Origin: Caldilineaceae bacterium
GTDB taxonomy: Bacteria > Chloroflexota > Anaerolineae > Caldilineales > Caldilineaceae
DNA length: 64,000 nucleotides
Direction of reading: 5' to 3'
NCBI GenBank assembly: GCA_022821585.1
Contig: JAJEDI010000050.1
Location: 124,001 to 188,000 of the forward strand
Shown: piece after piece, positions 16,268-25,092 of the stretch
Layout: each line of letters starts with the position of its first letter
How positions within the stretch are numbered: position 1 is the stretch's first letter
Position numbers and translations under genes: made by a program
The notes under the pieces: generated by a model
Seen by the model: only the letters and a program-made list of their open reading frames with translations
What the model was told of the DNA's origin: nothing
Database searches by the model: none

Positions 16268-18892
16268 ATGAGCGAGCCAAACGGCATAGACGACGCAGCC
16301 CCCGGTGAGAATGGAATGGGCGGTTTACCGCACGAGCCGACCTCCCAAAACGGGGCCAACGGCAACGGCATGTTTGCCCAGAGCGTCGAGGGAGTATCCA
16401 TCGAAGATGAGATGCGCACCGCCTTTCTTGACTATGCGGTCAGCGTTATCGTGGCGAGGGCACTGCCTGACGCACGCGACGGGCTGAAGCCGGTCCACCG
16501 CCGCATCCTGTATGCCATGCACGATATGGGGCTGCGAGCTAACTCATCCTACAAGAAGTCGGCCCGCATTGTCGGAGAGGTGCTGGGCAAGTATCATCCC
16601 CACAACGACCAAGCGGTCTACGATGCGCTGGCGCGCATGGCGCAGGAGTTCAGCCTACGCTACCCACTTGTAAACGGCCAGGGGAATTTCGGCTCGATCG
16701 ACGGCGACAGCCCGGCGGCGATGCGTTATACGGAGGCCAAGCTGGCGCAGCTAACCGAGATGCTGCTCCAGGATATCGAAATGGATACGGTCGATTGGGG
16801 ACCGAATTTCGATGATAGCCTAGAAGAGCCGCTGGTACTGCCTGGGAAGCTGCCCAACATGCTGGTCAACGGCTCAAGTGGCATCGCGGTGGGCATGGCC
16901 ACAAATATCCCCCCGCATAACCTGAGTGAAATCTGCGATGCTGTGGCCCATGTGATCGACAACTGGGAGCGGCGTGAGCAGATCGGTCTTGAAGAGCTGA
17001 TGGAACTGGTGAAAGGTCCGGATTTTCCAACCGGTGGCGAGATTCTGGGGACGGAAGGGATTCGCCATGCATTTGCCACCGGGCGCGGCCGCATACTTGT
17101 GCGCGCCAGAACGCAGATTGAGGAGACGGACAGCGGTCGATTCCGCATCATCGTCACGGAGATCCCGTACCAGGTCAACAAGACGACATTGCTGGAGCGG
17201 ATCGCCGAGTTAGCCCGGTCCGGTCGGCTGGACAGTATCAGCGACTTGCGGGATGAGAGCGACCGGAGCGGCATGCGGATCGTTGTCGAGTTGAAGCGGG
17301 GTGCGTCGCCGAGAAAGAAGCAGAACCGTCTCTTCAAGTTCACACCACTGCAGTCCACCTTCAGTGTCAATGCCCTTTCGCTGCTGAACGGCAGGCCGGT
17401 GACGCTGGGATTGCGGCGGGCACTGCAGATCTACATTGATCACCGGTTCGAGGTGATTACGAGGCGCACCGAGTTTGACCTGTCAAAGCAGCGCGAGCGG
17501 GCGCATGTCCTGGAGGGTTTGCGCATCGCGCTGCAGTTTCTTGACGAGGTCATTGCAACGATTCGCAATGCCGCCAGCGCGGAGGAGGCACGCACACAGC
17601 TTGTGGAAAGGTTCAGCCTGAGTCTGGTTCAGGCGCAGGCGATCCTGGACCTACAGTTGCGACGCCTGGCGGCGTTGGAGCGGCAAAGGATAGAGGATGA
17701 GTACCAGGAGGTGATGGAGCGCATCGCCTATCTGGAAGACCTGCTGGCCAATCCGCCGAAGATTCGCGGCCTGATTCGTGACGACATCGTCGAGATGAAG
17801 GAAAAATATGGCGATGAACGGCGCACGGGAATCTTACATTACGCCAGCGGCGACTTCAGCGACGAGGACTTGATTCCGCAAGAGAACGTGCTGATCAGCT
17901 TCAGCGCCAACTCTTACATCAAGAGAATGGAGGCCGATAGCTTCCGGGCGCAAGGTCGCGGTGGACGCGGGGTAAGGGGGATGTCGACACGGGGCCAGGA
18001 CGAAGTCATGGACCTGCGCTTTGCGCGTACACTGGACCACATACTCTTCTTTACCAATAAGGGAAGGGTCTACAGCAGCCGCGTTTACGAGTTGCCGGAG
18101 GGCAGCCGCACCTCTAAAGGGGCGCACATCGCCAACATTCTCACGCTGCAGCCCGATGAACAGGTCACGACGATGTTGACTTTGGGCGACTTTGAGCAGG
18201 CCTCCTACATTACGCTCCTTACGCGCAAGGCTCGCATAAAGCGGGTGAAGGCGTCGGCGTTCTCGAATGTTCGTCAAAGCGGCGTCATCGCCATGAACCT
18301 GGACCAGGAGGACTCGCTGGAGTGGGCACAGTTGACGAATGGCGGCCAGGAGTTCATTATCGTGACTCGCGGGGGCAAGGCGCTGCGGATGCGCGAGGAC
18401 CAGGTGCGAGCCATGGGTCGAACGGCGGCCGGTGTTTGGGCGATGCGTCTGCGTGATGACGATCTAGTCACGGGCTTCGATGTAGTGCAGCAGGGAGCCG
18501 ATCTTTTTGTATTGCACGAATTCGGGTTAGGCAAGCGTGTCTCACTTGAGGAGTACCCGCGTAAAAACCGGTATACGCAAGGGGTATGGTCGACGGACCA
18601 CAGGAGGCTTGGCGAGTTGGGGCCTATTATCGCGGCGCGGGTTGTCACTGAGAATGACCAGATCACTGTAATCACCGGCAACGGCATCGTGTTGCGCACG
18701 GCGGTTTCGGGTATCAGTCACAAGGGGCGCCCAACGATGGGTGTGCGCATCGTCAATCTGGATGAAGGCGATACGGTTGCGGCACTGGCCGTACTCAGGC
18801 ACGAGGACTTAGTCCGCAAGGTCGAGGGCACCGATCCTAGTGGGCCGGGCGAAGCCGTCAATGGTTCCTCGCCCGTGGCAGTAGCCGAATAG
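16268..18892 (+). CDS. gyrA: DNA gyrase subunit A
   Basis: An 874-residue type II topoisomerase subunit: winged-helix breakage-reunion domain, tower and coiled coil, then a beta-pinwheel C-terminal domain. The active tyrosine is Tyr154 in AMRYTE, so there are about 32 extra residues at the N-terminus compared with E. coli. The quinolone-determining region reads [10 protein letters not shown]: the E. coli Gly81 position is Asn113 and the Ser83 position is Gln115, while Asp87 is kept (Asp119). The gyrase box is QGRGGRG, close to the canonical Q-R-R-G-G-K-G, supporting GyrA rather than ParC. GGGAG precedes the ATG, and TATACT near 16072 is a possible -10. Followed after 18 nt by the AlbA-type gene. 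gyrB is not in the window. Confidence 0.96.
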   Translation: MSEPNGIDDAAPGENGMGGLPHEPTSQNGANGNGMFAQSVEGVSIEDEMRTAFLDYAVSVIVARALPDARDGLKPVHRRILYAMHDMGLRANSSYKKSARIVGEVLGKYHPHNDQAVYDALARMAQEFSLRYPLVNGQGNFGSIDGDSPAAMRYTEAKLAQLTEMLLQDIEMDTVDWGPNFDDSLEEPLVLPGKLPNMLVNGSSGIAVGMATNIPPHNLSEICDAVAHVIDNWERREQIGLEELMELVKGPDFPTGGEILGTEGIRHAFATGRGRILVRARTQIEETDSGRFRIIVTEIPYQVNKTTLLERIAELARSGRLDSISDLRDESDRSGMRIVVELKRGASPRKKQNRLFKFTPLQSTFSVNALSLLNGRPVTLGLRRALQIYIDHRFEVITRRTEFDLSKQRERAHVLEGLRIALQFLDEVIATIRNAASAEEARTQLVERFSLSLVQAQAILDLQLRRLAALERQRIEDEYQEVMERIAYLEDLLANPPKIRGLIRDDIVEMKEKYGDERRTGILHYASGDFSDEDLIPQENVLISFSANSYIKRMEADSFRAQGRGGRGVRGMSTRGQDEVMDLRFARTLDHILFFTNKGRVYSSRVYELPEGSRTSKGAHIANILTLQPDEQVTTMLTLGDFEQASYITLLTRKARIKRVKASAFSNVRQSGVIAMNLDQEDSLEWAQLTNGGQEFIIVTRGGKALRMREDQVRAMGRTAAGVWAMRLRDDDLVTGFDVVQQGADLFVLHEFGLGKRVSLEEYPRKNRYTQGVWSTDHRRLGELGPIIAARVVTENDQITVITGNGIVLRTAVSGISHKGRPTMGVRIVNLDEGDTVAALAVLRHEDLVRKVEGTDPSGPGEAVNGSSPVAVAE

Positions 18893-18910
18893 ATAAGGGA
18901 GTATGGTCCA

Positions 18911-20350
18911 ATGTCCGACCTTGGCTCGATGGTGGACCGAGGGCCCGGCCCGCGACACGCCTTTTTGCCCCGTCTCAATCCAGACTCACTTGCTGAGACA
19001 CTCGTCGCCTTCGCCAATGGTGAAGGCGGTACTGTCGTTTTGGGGGTTGACTCCAACGGTAGCCGAGGAGATCAGCTGGTAGGTGATGATGTGGAGGGCG
19101 CGTTGCGGGCGGCCCTGGCCCTTTGCCGCCCGCCAATGCGTACGGCTTGGCAGCAGGAGGAGACGCAGTCCGGACCTGTAGTTTTGTTACGGGTCGATCG
19201 CAGCAGTGAGTTGCACATTCTTTCTGACGGACGGGCGTTGGTTCGCCGCGGCAGTGAGAACCGACCTCTGAGCCCGTCGGAACTGGAGATACTGGTGGGG
19301 AATCGGGCGCTAGGGGAGTTTGAGACCGATGTAGTACCCGGCTCTGCGAGAGAGGATCTAGACGAGGAGGTAATCGACGAGTATCTCGAGAGGAGGCAGC
19401 AACGGAACCCGCACGGGGCCCTTTTGCCCAAGAGCAGGCTGCTGCAGCAGATTGGCGCCATAGACCCTGATGGGTCACCGACGGTAAGCGGGATGCTCCT
19501 GTTCGGTAAGGAGCCTCAACTATTTCTGCCCCATAGCAGGGCGGTATTTGTAAAGTTTGATGACAGTCCGGGCGCCTTCAGAACGGACGAGAGGGCGAAG
19601 CTGGCCAGGTCGGCCGGCTCTGAGGCATCAGTGTACCTGGGGAGTGACGCCGGTTCATTCGGCTATGGCCGCCGCGAAGAGATCACGGGCCCCCTGGCTC
19701 GAATTGTCGAGCGCGGCTGGCGGGTCATCTGGGAAGAGATGGGCAAGAAGGCCGTGGTGAAGGGTCTGCAACGGGAAGACCACACGGAATATCCCCCTTT
19801 TGCAGTACGAGAAGCTCTGGTCAATGCTGTTTGTCACCGGGACTATCGCCTAAGGGGAAGCAGCGTTGAGATCCATATGCGCCCCGACAGCCTGGAGATC
19901 ATCAGTCCTGGCGGCCTGCCGGCGTACATTACGATCGAAAACATTGTTGAGGAACATTACAGCCGCAACCCTCGTCTCGTCAATGGCTTATATCAGTGGG
20001 GTTATATCGAGGAGCTGGGCCTGGGGGTTGACCGTATGATTGAGGACATGGTGGCGGCAGGCCATCCGCCCCCGCTGTTTGATGCGAAAAGCCATCGATT
20101 CTCGGTCACTTTGCAGAACCGCAGAGACCTGAAAAAAATTATCCCTGAATGGGAACAGCATATGAACGAACGCCAGCTCAAGGCGATGCAGTTTGTGCAG
20201 GCGAACGGGAGCATTAGTAACCGGGATTACCGGCAGTTGTGTACGCATGTAGGGGCGGAGACGTTACGCCTTGACCTGGTCGACCTGGTGGACAAGAAGC
20301 TACTTCTAAAGATCGGCGACAAGCGAGGGACCCGATATATTCTCAGGTAG
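18911..20350 (+). CDS. AlbA_2/Schlafen-type putative DNA-binding protein with HATPase_c_4 region
   Basis: A 479-residue protein of the group often labelled ATP-dependent DNA helicase RecG-related, though it has no helicase motor. The N-terminal AlbA_2 domain (about residues 15-125) includes LAETLVAFANGEGGTVVLGVD and ALVRRGSENRPLS. The central/C-terminal GHKL-like region has VREALVNAVCHRDY, ISPGGLPAYITIENI, YSRNPRLVNGLYQWGYIEELGLGVDRM. The last about 80 residues form a winged-helix-like tail. It probably acts in transcription regulation or DNA/RNA transactions. The 18-nt gap after gyrA suggests co-transcription. Confidence 0.85.
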   Translation: MSDLGSMVDRGPGPRHAFLPRLNPDSLAETLVAFANGEGGTVVLGVDSNGSRGDQLVGDDVEGALRAALALCRPPMRTAWQQEETQSGPVVLLRVDRSSELHILSDGRALVRRGSENRPLSPSELEILVGNRALGEFETDVVPGSAREDLDEEVIDEYLERRQQRNPHGALLPKSRLLQQIGAIDPDGSPTVSGMLLFGKEPQLFLPHSRAVFVKFDDSPGAFRTDERAKLARSAGSEASVYLGSDAGSFGYGRREEITGPLARIVERGWRVIWEEMGKKAVVKGLQREDHTEYPPFAVREALVNAVCHRDYRLRGSSVEIHMRPDSLEIISPGGLPAYITIENIVEEHYSRNPRLVNGLYQWGYIEELGLGVDRMIEDMVAAGHPPPLFDAKSHRFSVTLQNRRDLKKIIPEWEQHMNERQLKAMQFVQANGSISNRDYRQLCTHVGAETLRLDLVDLVDKKLLLKIGDKRGTRYILR

Positions 20351-20760
20351 TAGCTACTCGGCCTTCTCAGGTGCTTGAACCCACCCTCTCGGGGTTTGAC
20401 GGATTGTTCCAACTCCCTTTTCACGCAGAATAAGGCCATTGCAGTGGGCGGCGGGGGCAAGGCGTGAGCAGTGGCGGGAGTCACTTTGGTCCCGATCTCC
20501 AACAAACTGTGACTGAAAAGCTACCTCAGAAAACAGCTCGACTTGGGATAATTGGGTTATTCATTTGGGATAATGGGCCGTTGCCGGAGGATAAGGATTG
20601 GATATTCCGACTTTAATGGTAAGAATTGGATCGAGCAGTGACCCGATGTCTACAGGAACAAGAGGCTCGGCGCTGCAGCGAGTCTCTAAAGGCGCCTTGC
20701 GACCCACTCAGGTCGGGGCCCGAACTCCAGGAATTCAAATATTCGCTATTGGTGCCCCGA
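20351..20760. other. intergenic region upstream of lepB
   Basis: About 400 bp with no gene I can support. It contains a short direct repeat TTGGGATAAT (near 20543 and 20568) and a related GATTGGAT/GAATTGGAT pair. No hairpin with a T-run was seen, so the gyrA unit has no clear terminator here. Confidence 0.4.
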
Positions 20761-20790
20761 TTGTCTGCCGTCAAAGTCGGGTGATATAAT
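20761..20790 (+). promoter_or_regulatory. promoter upstream of lepB
   Basis: TTGTCT (20761-20766) and a perfect TATAAT (20785-20790) are separated by 18 bp. A start near 20797 would give a leader of about 50 nt to the TTG codon at 20850. Confidence 0.6.
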
Positions 20791-20849
20791 CTACATAGAC
20801 TCTCGCCCCTGGAACAGGGCGTCTAGGCCACGAAACCGGACCCAAGCCA

Positions 20850-21662
20850 TTGCGCCACGATAAGAGAATCCCTGACGCGTCGGAGACCGAAGCCGAGAAT
20901 TCGGCCAAGAGTATTCCCATCGCGTCTCCAGCATCTGAGAGTGACCAACATTCTGTGGAACATCTGCCGGCCCGGCCAAAGATCCAACGAGGACCTGATA
21001 CTCCATTACGCGGCACCAACGGAATGGCTACGGCAGTCCCAACCGGCGGCGTCATGTCGGTAGGTGACGGGCATGTTTCGCATGCAGAAGACCGGCGCGG
21101 CGATGACGATCCGGGGATGAAGTCTCTGCTGCGCGAGACGTTGGAAACGGTCGTTCTGGCGATCCTTATTTTCCTGGTGATCCGCAGCCTTGTGCAGAAC
21201 TATCGAATTGAAGGCCAGTCGATGGAGCCGAACTTCCAGCACGGCCAGTATCTGCTCGTAAACAAGCTGGCCTATCGATTAGGGGAGTACCGGCGGGGAG
21301 ATGTCATAGTCTTCCATTACCCCAACAACCCATCGCAGGACTACATAAAGCGGGTTATTGGGCTGCCGGGTGATTCGGTTGAGTTTCGGGACGGCGTCCT
21401 CTTTGTAAACGGCCTGACGGTAGATGAACCTTATGACCAGGTGCCGATCGCACGCGACATTTCGGCGCAGACGGTCGCTCCCGGCTTCTTGTATGTGTTG
21501 GGAGACAACCGCCCGGCGTCATCTGACACGCGCACTTGGGGCCAGCTATCTCAAGAGTTTGTCATCGGCAAAGCGTGGCTAGCCATTTGGCCAGTTGAGA
21601 AAGCTGGCGTGGTAGAGCACCCGGCCATCGAAATCGAGTCGGGATTGGAACTAACTCCATAG
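20850..21662 (+). CDS. lepB: signal peptidase I
   Basis: Membrane serine protease that removes signal peptides from Sec and Tat substrates. One transmembrane helix (TVVLAILIFLVIRSLV, about residues 100-115 of the track product) precedes the catalytic domain. The nucleophile is Ser124 in IEGQSMEPNF and the general base Lys167 in DYIKRVIGLPGD; box E is VLGDNRPASSDTRTWG. Counting from the TTG at 20850, about 90 hydrophilic residues precede the helix, unusual for the family. ATG codons at 21024, 21054 and 21118 are alternative starts, none with a strong ribosome-binding site. A promoter is placed just upstream of 20850. Confidence 0.93.
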   Translation: MRHDKRIPDASETEAENSAKSIPIASPASESDQHSVEHLPARPKIQRGPDTPLRGTNGMATAVPTGGVMSVGDGHVSHAEDRRGDDDPGMKSLLRETLETVVLAILIFLVIRSLVQNYRIEGQSMEPNFQHGQYLLVNKLAYRLGEYRRGDVIVFHYPNNPSQDYIKRVIGLPGDSVEFRDGVLFVNGLTVDEPYDQVPIARDISAQTVAPGFLYVLGDNRPASSDTRTWGQLSQEFVIGKAWLAIWPVEKAGVVEHPAIEIESGLELTP

Positions 21663-21796
21663 TTCTTTCGGTCCCTCACCGAAGAGCGCAGATCAGCTTC
21701 GCCACTGGCGGCGATGCCCGGTTGGTCAGGTGGAGTAACGAAACTGCTAGGGCAGCAGAAGACAGGATGGTCTGAGGACGAACCGGGAGACTTCGC

Positions 21797-22075
21797 ATGT
21801 CAAACCAAAGAGTTAGAGATTTCCTAATTCTTATCGGCCATACCTGGATGTGCCTGGACTGCCGGAGCAAGCTGCTAGAAAACCCGGAGGCGACTCTCGT
21901 CGGCCATAAGTTGAGCGAATTCGAGCGGGAAAAGCTGCTGGCTTTGACCGATAGCTCCTATCGCACAATGATGGATCTTGAAGCGGCGACCGGCCTTACT
22001 GCCGATGAGGTATCGCTGGCGATAGATCATCCTCGCTCCCGTCTGCGTCATCTGGGTACTCGCGTGCGAGGGTAG
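21797..22075 (+). CDS. Os1348/Nif11-like small protein (possible RiPP-precursor-like)
   Basis: A 92-residue protein. GGGAG precedes the ATG by 7 nt. The first half has the pattern of Os1348/NHLP-type leader proteins: hydrophobic helix FLILIGHTWM, then CRSKLLENPEATLVGHKLSEFEREKL. In that group this part resembles a Nif11-type leader followed by a variable core. Here the second half (LTADEVSLAIDHPRSRLRHLG) is not cysteine- or glycine-rich, and only one CxxC pair (CLDC) is present, so a modified-peptide role is not certain. It leads a three-gene unit with the YbjN-like and FAM151-like genes (46- and 30-nt gaps). Confidence 0.6.
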   Translation: MSNQRVRDFLILIGHTWMCLDCRSKLLENPEATLVGHKLSEFEREKLLALTDSSYRTMMDLEAATGLTADEVSLAIDHPRSRLRHLGTRVRG

Positions 22076-22121
22076 CAGGAAGGCAAACCCATGCGTGCGG
22101 CCGCCGGTGAGATAGCAACCC

Positions 22122-22532
22122 GTGGACATTCCAGCGCTGTTTGACCGATACGAATGGGGGTTCGAGACGGTCGAGGTCGGCATCTGGCGCAGCACTTTTG
22201 CCGACGAACAGGACGAGGAGTTCGACCTCTATGTGGCCGACGGCGAGGAATGGCTGCATTTTGCCGTCACACCCTTCACTCCTGCTCCCGCGCCAGAGTG
22301 CCGGGAGAAGCTAACGTCCCTCTTGCTGAGCTTGAACCAATCGTTACGGCTAGTCCGATTCGCTACGGACAGCGATGGCGATGTTTCTCTGCTGGCGGAC
22401 TTGCCGCGAGAAGACCTTTCCTTCACCCTTTTTGCCGCGACTATGGACGCCCTCATCCACTATACGCGGAAGTTGGCCGCCCCATTGGGCAGGACCGCGA
22501 CCGACCCCCGCTTTGAAACGTCGTTCCCCTAG
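22122..22532 (+). CDS. YbjN / type III secretion chaperone-like protein
   Basis: A 136-residue acidic protein beginning at a GTG (track start); the ribosome-binding site is weak. The order of elements, strand FDLYVADGEEWLHFAVTPF, then helix CREKLTSLLLSLNQSLRLVRF, then strand DGDVSLLADLP and a last helix, is that of the YbjN/CesT chaperone fold. Such proteins bind partner proteins rather than catalyse reactions. No type III secretion genes are near; the partner may be one of its neighbours in this unit. Confidence 0.6.
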   Translation: MDIPALFDRYEWGFETVEVGIWRSTFADEQDEEFDLYVADGEEWLHFAVTPFTPAPAPECREKLTSLLLSLNQSLRLVRFATDSDGDVSLLADLPREDLSFTLFAATMDALIHYTRKLAAPLGRTATDPRFETSFP

Positions 22533-22562
22533 CCAAAGACTCACCCACATAAGGAGATCGCA

Positions 22563-23312
22563 ATGGCCAATGCACTGGCAGCACGGTGGCTACCCGTACT
22601 GGAGCCGCTGGGCGTCAGTCGCCCGGGGGATGTTGGCTGGATTCACGGCGCCAACAGGTCGCAGGCACTGCTAGGCGCGCTGTCCGACCCGAAGGTGCAA
22701 TTCATTGAAGGTGATATATCGCTGGTAGGGGGAGAGATCATCATGGCCCATCCCCTGGTAGTGGAGAGCGATCTGAGCTTTGAAAGGTGGCTGGACCTGA
22801 CGGTTGCCGCGGGTAAGGGCGCGAAGCTTGACTTCAAGTCGCCGGAAGCGGTTGTCCCCTGTCTCACCTACGCAGGGAAACGGGCTGCCGGCAAGATACC
22901 ACTATGCGCCAATGCTGATATCCTGGCCGGCCCAGGGGGAGACGAGGCACTGTTCAAACCAGACGAATTTGTGAGCCAATGTAAGAAACTCTTGCCCCAG
23001 GCCTTTCTTTCGCTCGGTTGGACCGTTGAAGAAGGAGATCCAGGTTATACAGAGGCGATGATCGACGCGATGCTGGAACTTCTGGTGGAGATCGACGCGG
23101 AGGTCACTCTGTGCTTTTTTGCGGGTTACCTACCAGGGGCCTGGTCGCGAGTGGAGGAGATATTGGAGGAGACCGAATATACTCTTACCGTCTGGGGCAG
23201 GATCAGAGACAGGTCGCTTGCGTCTTGGATTCGGGACAATACTCCTGCGGAACGCTGTTTCTATGACATACAGTGGCGGGACGGTACACAGATACACCTG
23301 GCCCTGTCCTGA
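22563..23312 (+). CDS. FAM151/menorin-like (DUF2181) protein, PLC-like phosphodiesterase fold
   Basis: A 249-residue protein with a perfect AAGGAG 6 nt before the ATG. The motif series WIHGANRS (His28), FIEGDISL (Glu49, Asp51), IIMAHP (His63) and GAKLDFKS (Lys88, Asp90, Lys92) matches the FAM151/menorin family, related to glycerophosphodiester phosphodiesterase/PLC barrels. All apparent catalytic positions are kept. No signal peptide is seen, so it is probably cytoplasmic. Bacterial members are little studied and the substrate is unknown. It is the third gene of the unit with the Os1348-like and YbjN-like genes; the convergent sulfatase gene ends 37 nt away. Confidence 0.75.
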   Translation: MANALAARWLPVLEPLGVSRPGDVGWIHGANRSQALLGALSDPKVQFIEGDISLVGGEIIMAHPLVVESDLSFERWLDLTVAAGKGAKLDFKSPEAVVPCLTYAGKRAAGKIPLCANADILAGPGGDEALFKPDEFVSQCKKLLPQAFLSLGWTVEEGDPGYTEAMIDAMLELLVEIDAEVTLCFFAGYLPGAWSRVEEILEETEYTLTVWGRIRDRSLASWIRDNTPAERCFYDIQWRDGTQIHLALS

Positions 23313-23349
23313 ATCTTTTCACTCGGACTGCACAAGAGCGGCGCCGTCC

Positions 23350-24978
23350 TCAGCGCCGTAGAGGCCATGGAAGCACGCCAACTCGCCCGGCCCAGTCTCG
23401 GTATAGTGCGGCGAACTCCTCAACCTTAGGGCGATTCTTGTCGCTCAGATCATTCAGTTCGGTCCGGTCCTCTTGCATGTCGTAGAGTTCCCAACCGCCT
23501 CCGTGTTTGCTGACCAGCTTCCACTGCCCCAAGCGGACGGCCCGGTTTCCTTCGTGTTCCCAGAAAATATGGCTTTGCCGACTCCAATTGCCGCCTTGCA
23601 GCAGCGGCAAGAAACTCTCTCCTTCCAGGGGCTGCAACGGACGCCCGTTGTACTCATTGGGGTGGGGAATGCCGGCGGCATCTAGAATGGTCGGCAGAAT
23701 ATCGATGATATGACAGGCCTCGTGCACGATCTGACATGGTTGAATTGCCGAGGACCAGTAGGCGATTAGCGGCGTGGAGATGCCGCCTTCGTGAACCCAG
23801 TGCTTATAGAGTCGGAAGGGGGCATTGGATGCGTTGGCCCACGGGAGATCGTAGCTCATAAAGGTGTGGGGACCTCCGGGAAGGATGCCGGGATCGTTAC
23901 CTACGCGCATCGGTCTGCCATCGGGCGTCCAATCGCTGTAACGGTCGACCCAACCGTTTTCGGCGAGGAATTCAGCGCAGCCGCCGTTGTCTGACAGGAA
24001 AAGTATGAGCGTGTTGTCGTCGAGCTGCGAATCCTCTAACGCGGACAAGATACGCCCGATTCCCTGATCCATCCGGTCTATCTGCGCGGCGTAGACAGCC
24101 ATGCGCATGTCTTCCCAGTCGCGATAGCGGGCGTCCTCCCAAGGGGGCGCGGAATCGTCGCGGGGCGAGATCGGCCAGCGGCTGTCCAGCATCCCCATTC
24201 CTTTGAGCTCCTCGTGCCGCGCAGTACGCAGGGCGTCCCAGCCGCCTTTGCGATAGGTCCCTTCGTAATTGGCGATATCTTCCGGCAATGCGTGGAGCGG
24301 CCAGTGAGGGGCAGTGTAGGCCACATAGAGGAAGAAAGGATCGTCGGTTTGCGAGGCCTCTTCGATCATCTTCGCGGCCTGGTCGCTGATGGCATCGGTG
24401 TAATAGTAGGTGTCGGACGGGGCGGACTGGTCTTCCTGCCCCATTTCCTGACTTCCAGCCTCCTCCCCGGCTAGGACGAAGGAATCGTCTTCCATCAGCG
24501 AATATGGCGAGAAGAAGCTGCCGGCGCCGTCCAGAGTACCGTAGTAACGGTCGAATCCTCTTTGGCGAGGGGTTGGATGCCCTTCTTCGCCGGGCCGCCA
24601 GGTTTGCGGCCGGGTTGGGTCGTATGCGCCTCCAACGTGCCATTTTCCGGACATGAATGTACGGTAGCCGCCGGTTTTGAGCGCCTCGGCGATGGTCACG
24701 ACGTCGTCTCGCAGGTATCCCTGGTATGCGGGTGAACCGGTGTTCTCCATCATGTGGCCGATGCCGGCCTGATGGGGATAGGCTCCGGTGAGCATGCAGG
24801 CTCGCGTCGGGCAGCAGCGAGCATAGTTGTACATCTGGGAGAAGCGCATTCCGCCGCGAGCCAGCCGATCCAGATTAGGCGTCCGGATTTCCGAACCATA
24901 GCAGCCGATATCGGAGTACCCCATGTCGTCCACTAGAATCAGGACGAAGTTTGGGCGCGTCGTAGAAGTGTGTGTCAT
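23350..24978 (-). CDS. type I sulfatase (arylsulfatase family)
   Basis: A 542-residue alkaline-phosphatase-fold sulfatase. The metal site starts with FVLILVDDMGYSDIGCYG (Asp17, Asp18). The formylglycine motif C-x-P-x-R is CCPTR (Cys55), as needed for activation by a formylglycine-generating enzyme. Further metal ligands lie in LFLSDNGG. The family hydrolyses sulfate esters of carbohydrates or small molecules. No signal peptide is seen, so the substrate may be imported or the signal may be atypical. GGAG precedes the ATG. It is downstream of the aminotransferase on the same strand (114-nt gap). No sulfatase-maturation gene is in the window. Confidence 0.9.
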   Translation of the reverse strand: MTHTSTTRPNFVLILVDDMGYSDIGCYGSEIRTPNLDRLARGGMRFSQMYNYARCCPTRACMLTGAYPHQAGIGHMMENTGSPAYQGYLRDDVVTIAEALKTGGYRTFMSGKWHVGGAYDPTRPQTWRPGEEGHPTPRQRGFDRYYGTLDGAGSFFSPYSLMEDDSFVLAGEEAGSQEMGQEDQSAPSDTYYYTDAISDQAAKMIEEASQTDDPFFLYVAYTAPHWPLHALPEDIANYEGTYRKGGWDALRTARHEELKGMGMLDSRWPISPRDDSAPPWEDARYRDWEDMRMAVYAAQIDRMDQGIGRILSALEDSQLDDNTLILFLSDNGGCAEFLAENGWVDRYSDWTPDGRPMRVGNDPGILPGGPHTFMSYDLPWANASNAPFRLYKHWVHEGGISTPLIAYWSSAIQPCQIVHEACHIIDILPTILDAAGIPHPNEYNGRPLQPLEGESFLPLLQGGNWSRQSHIFWEHEGNRAVRLGQWKLVSKHGGGWELYDMQEDRTELNDLSDKNRPKVEEFAALYRDWAGRVGVLPWPLRR

Positions 24979-25092
24979 GTAGGTCTCCGTGGGGCAGGAC
25001 AGTTCAACGGAGGAAACGGGGATAGCGGGCGTTCTTGCGGCACCGGGTAATGCGTCCGCGGTCAGGCGTGTTTGTGCTCAAGCCGCCCTTGT

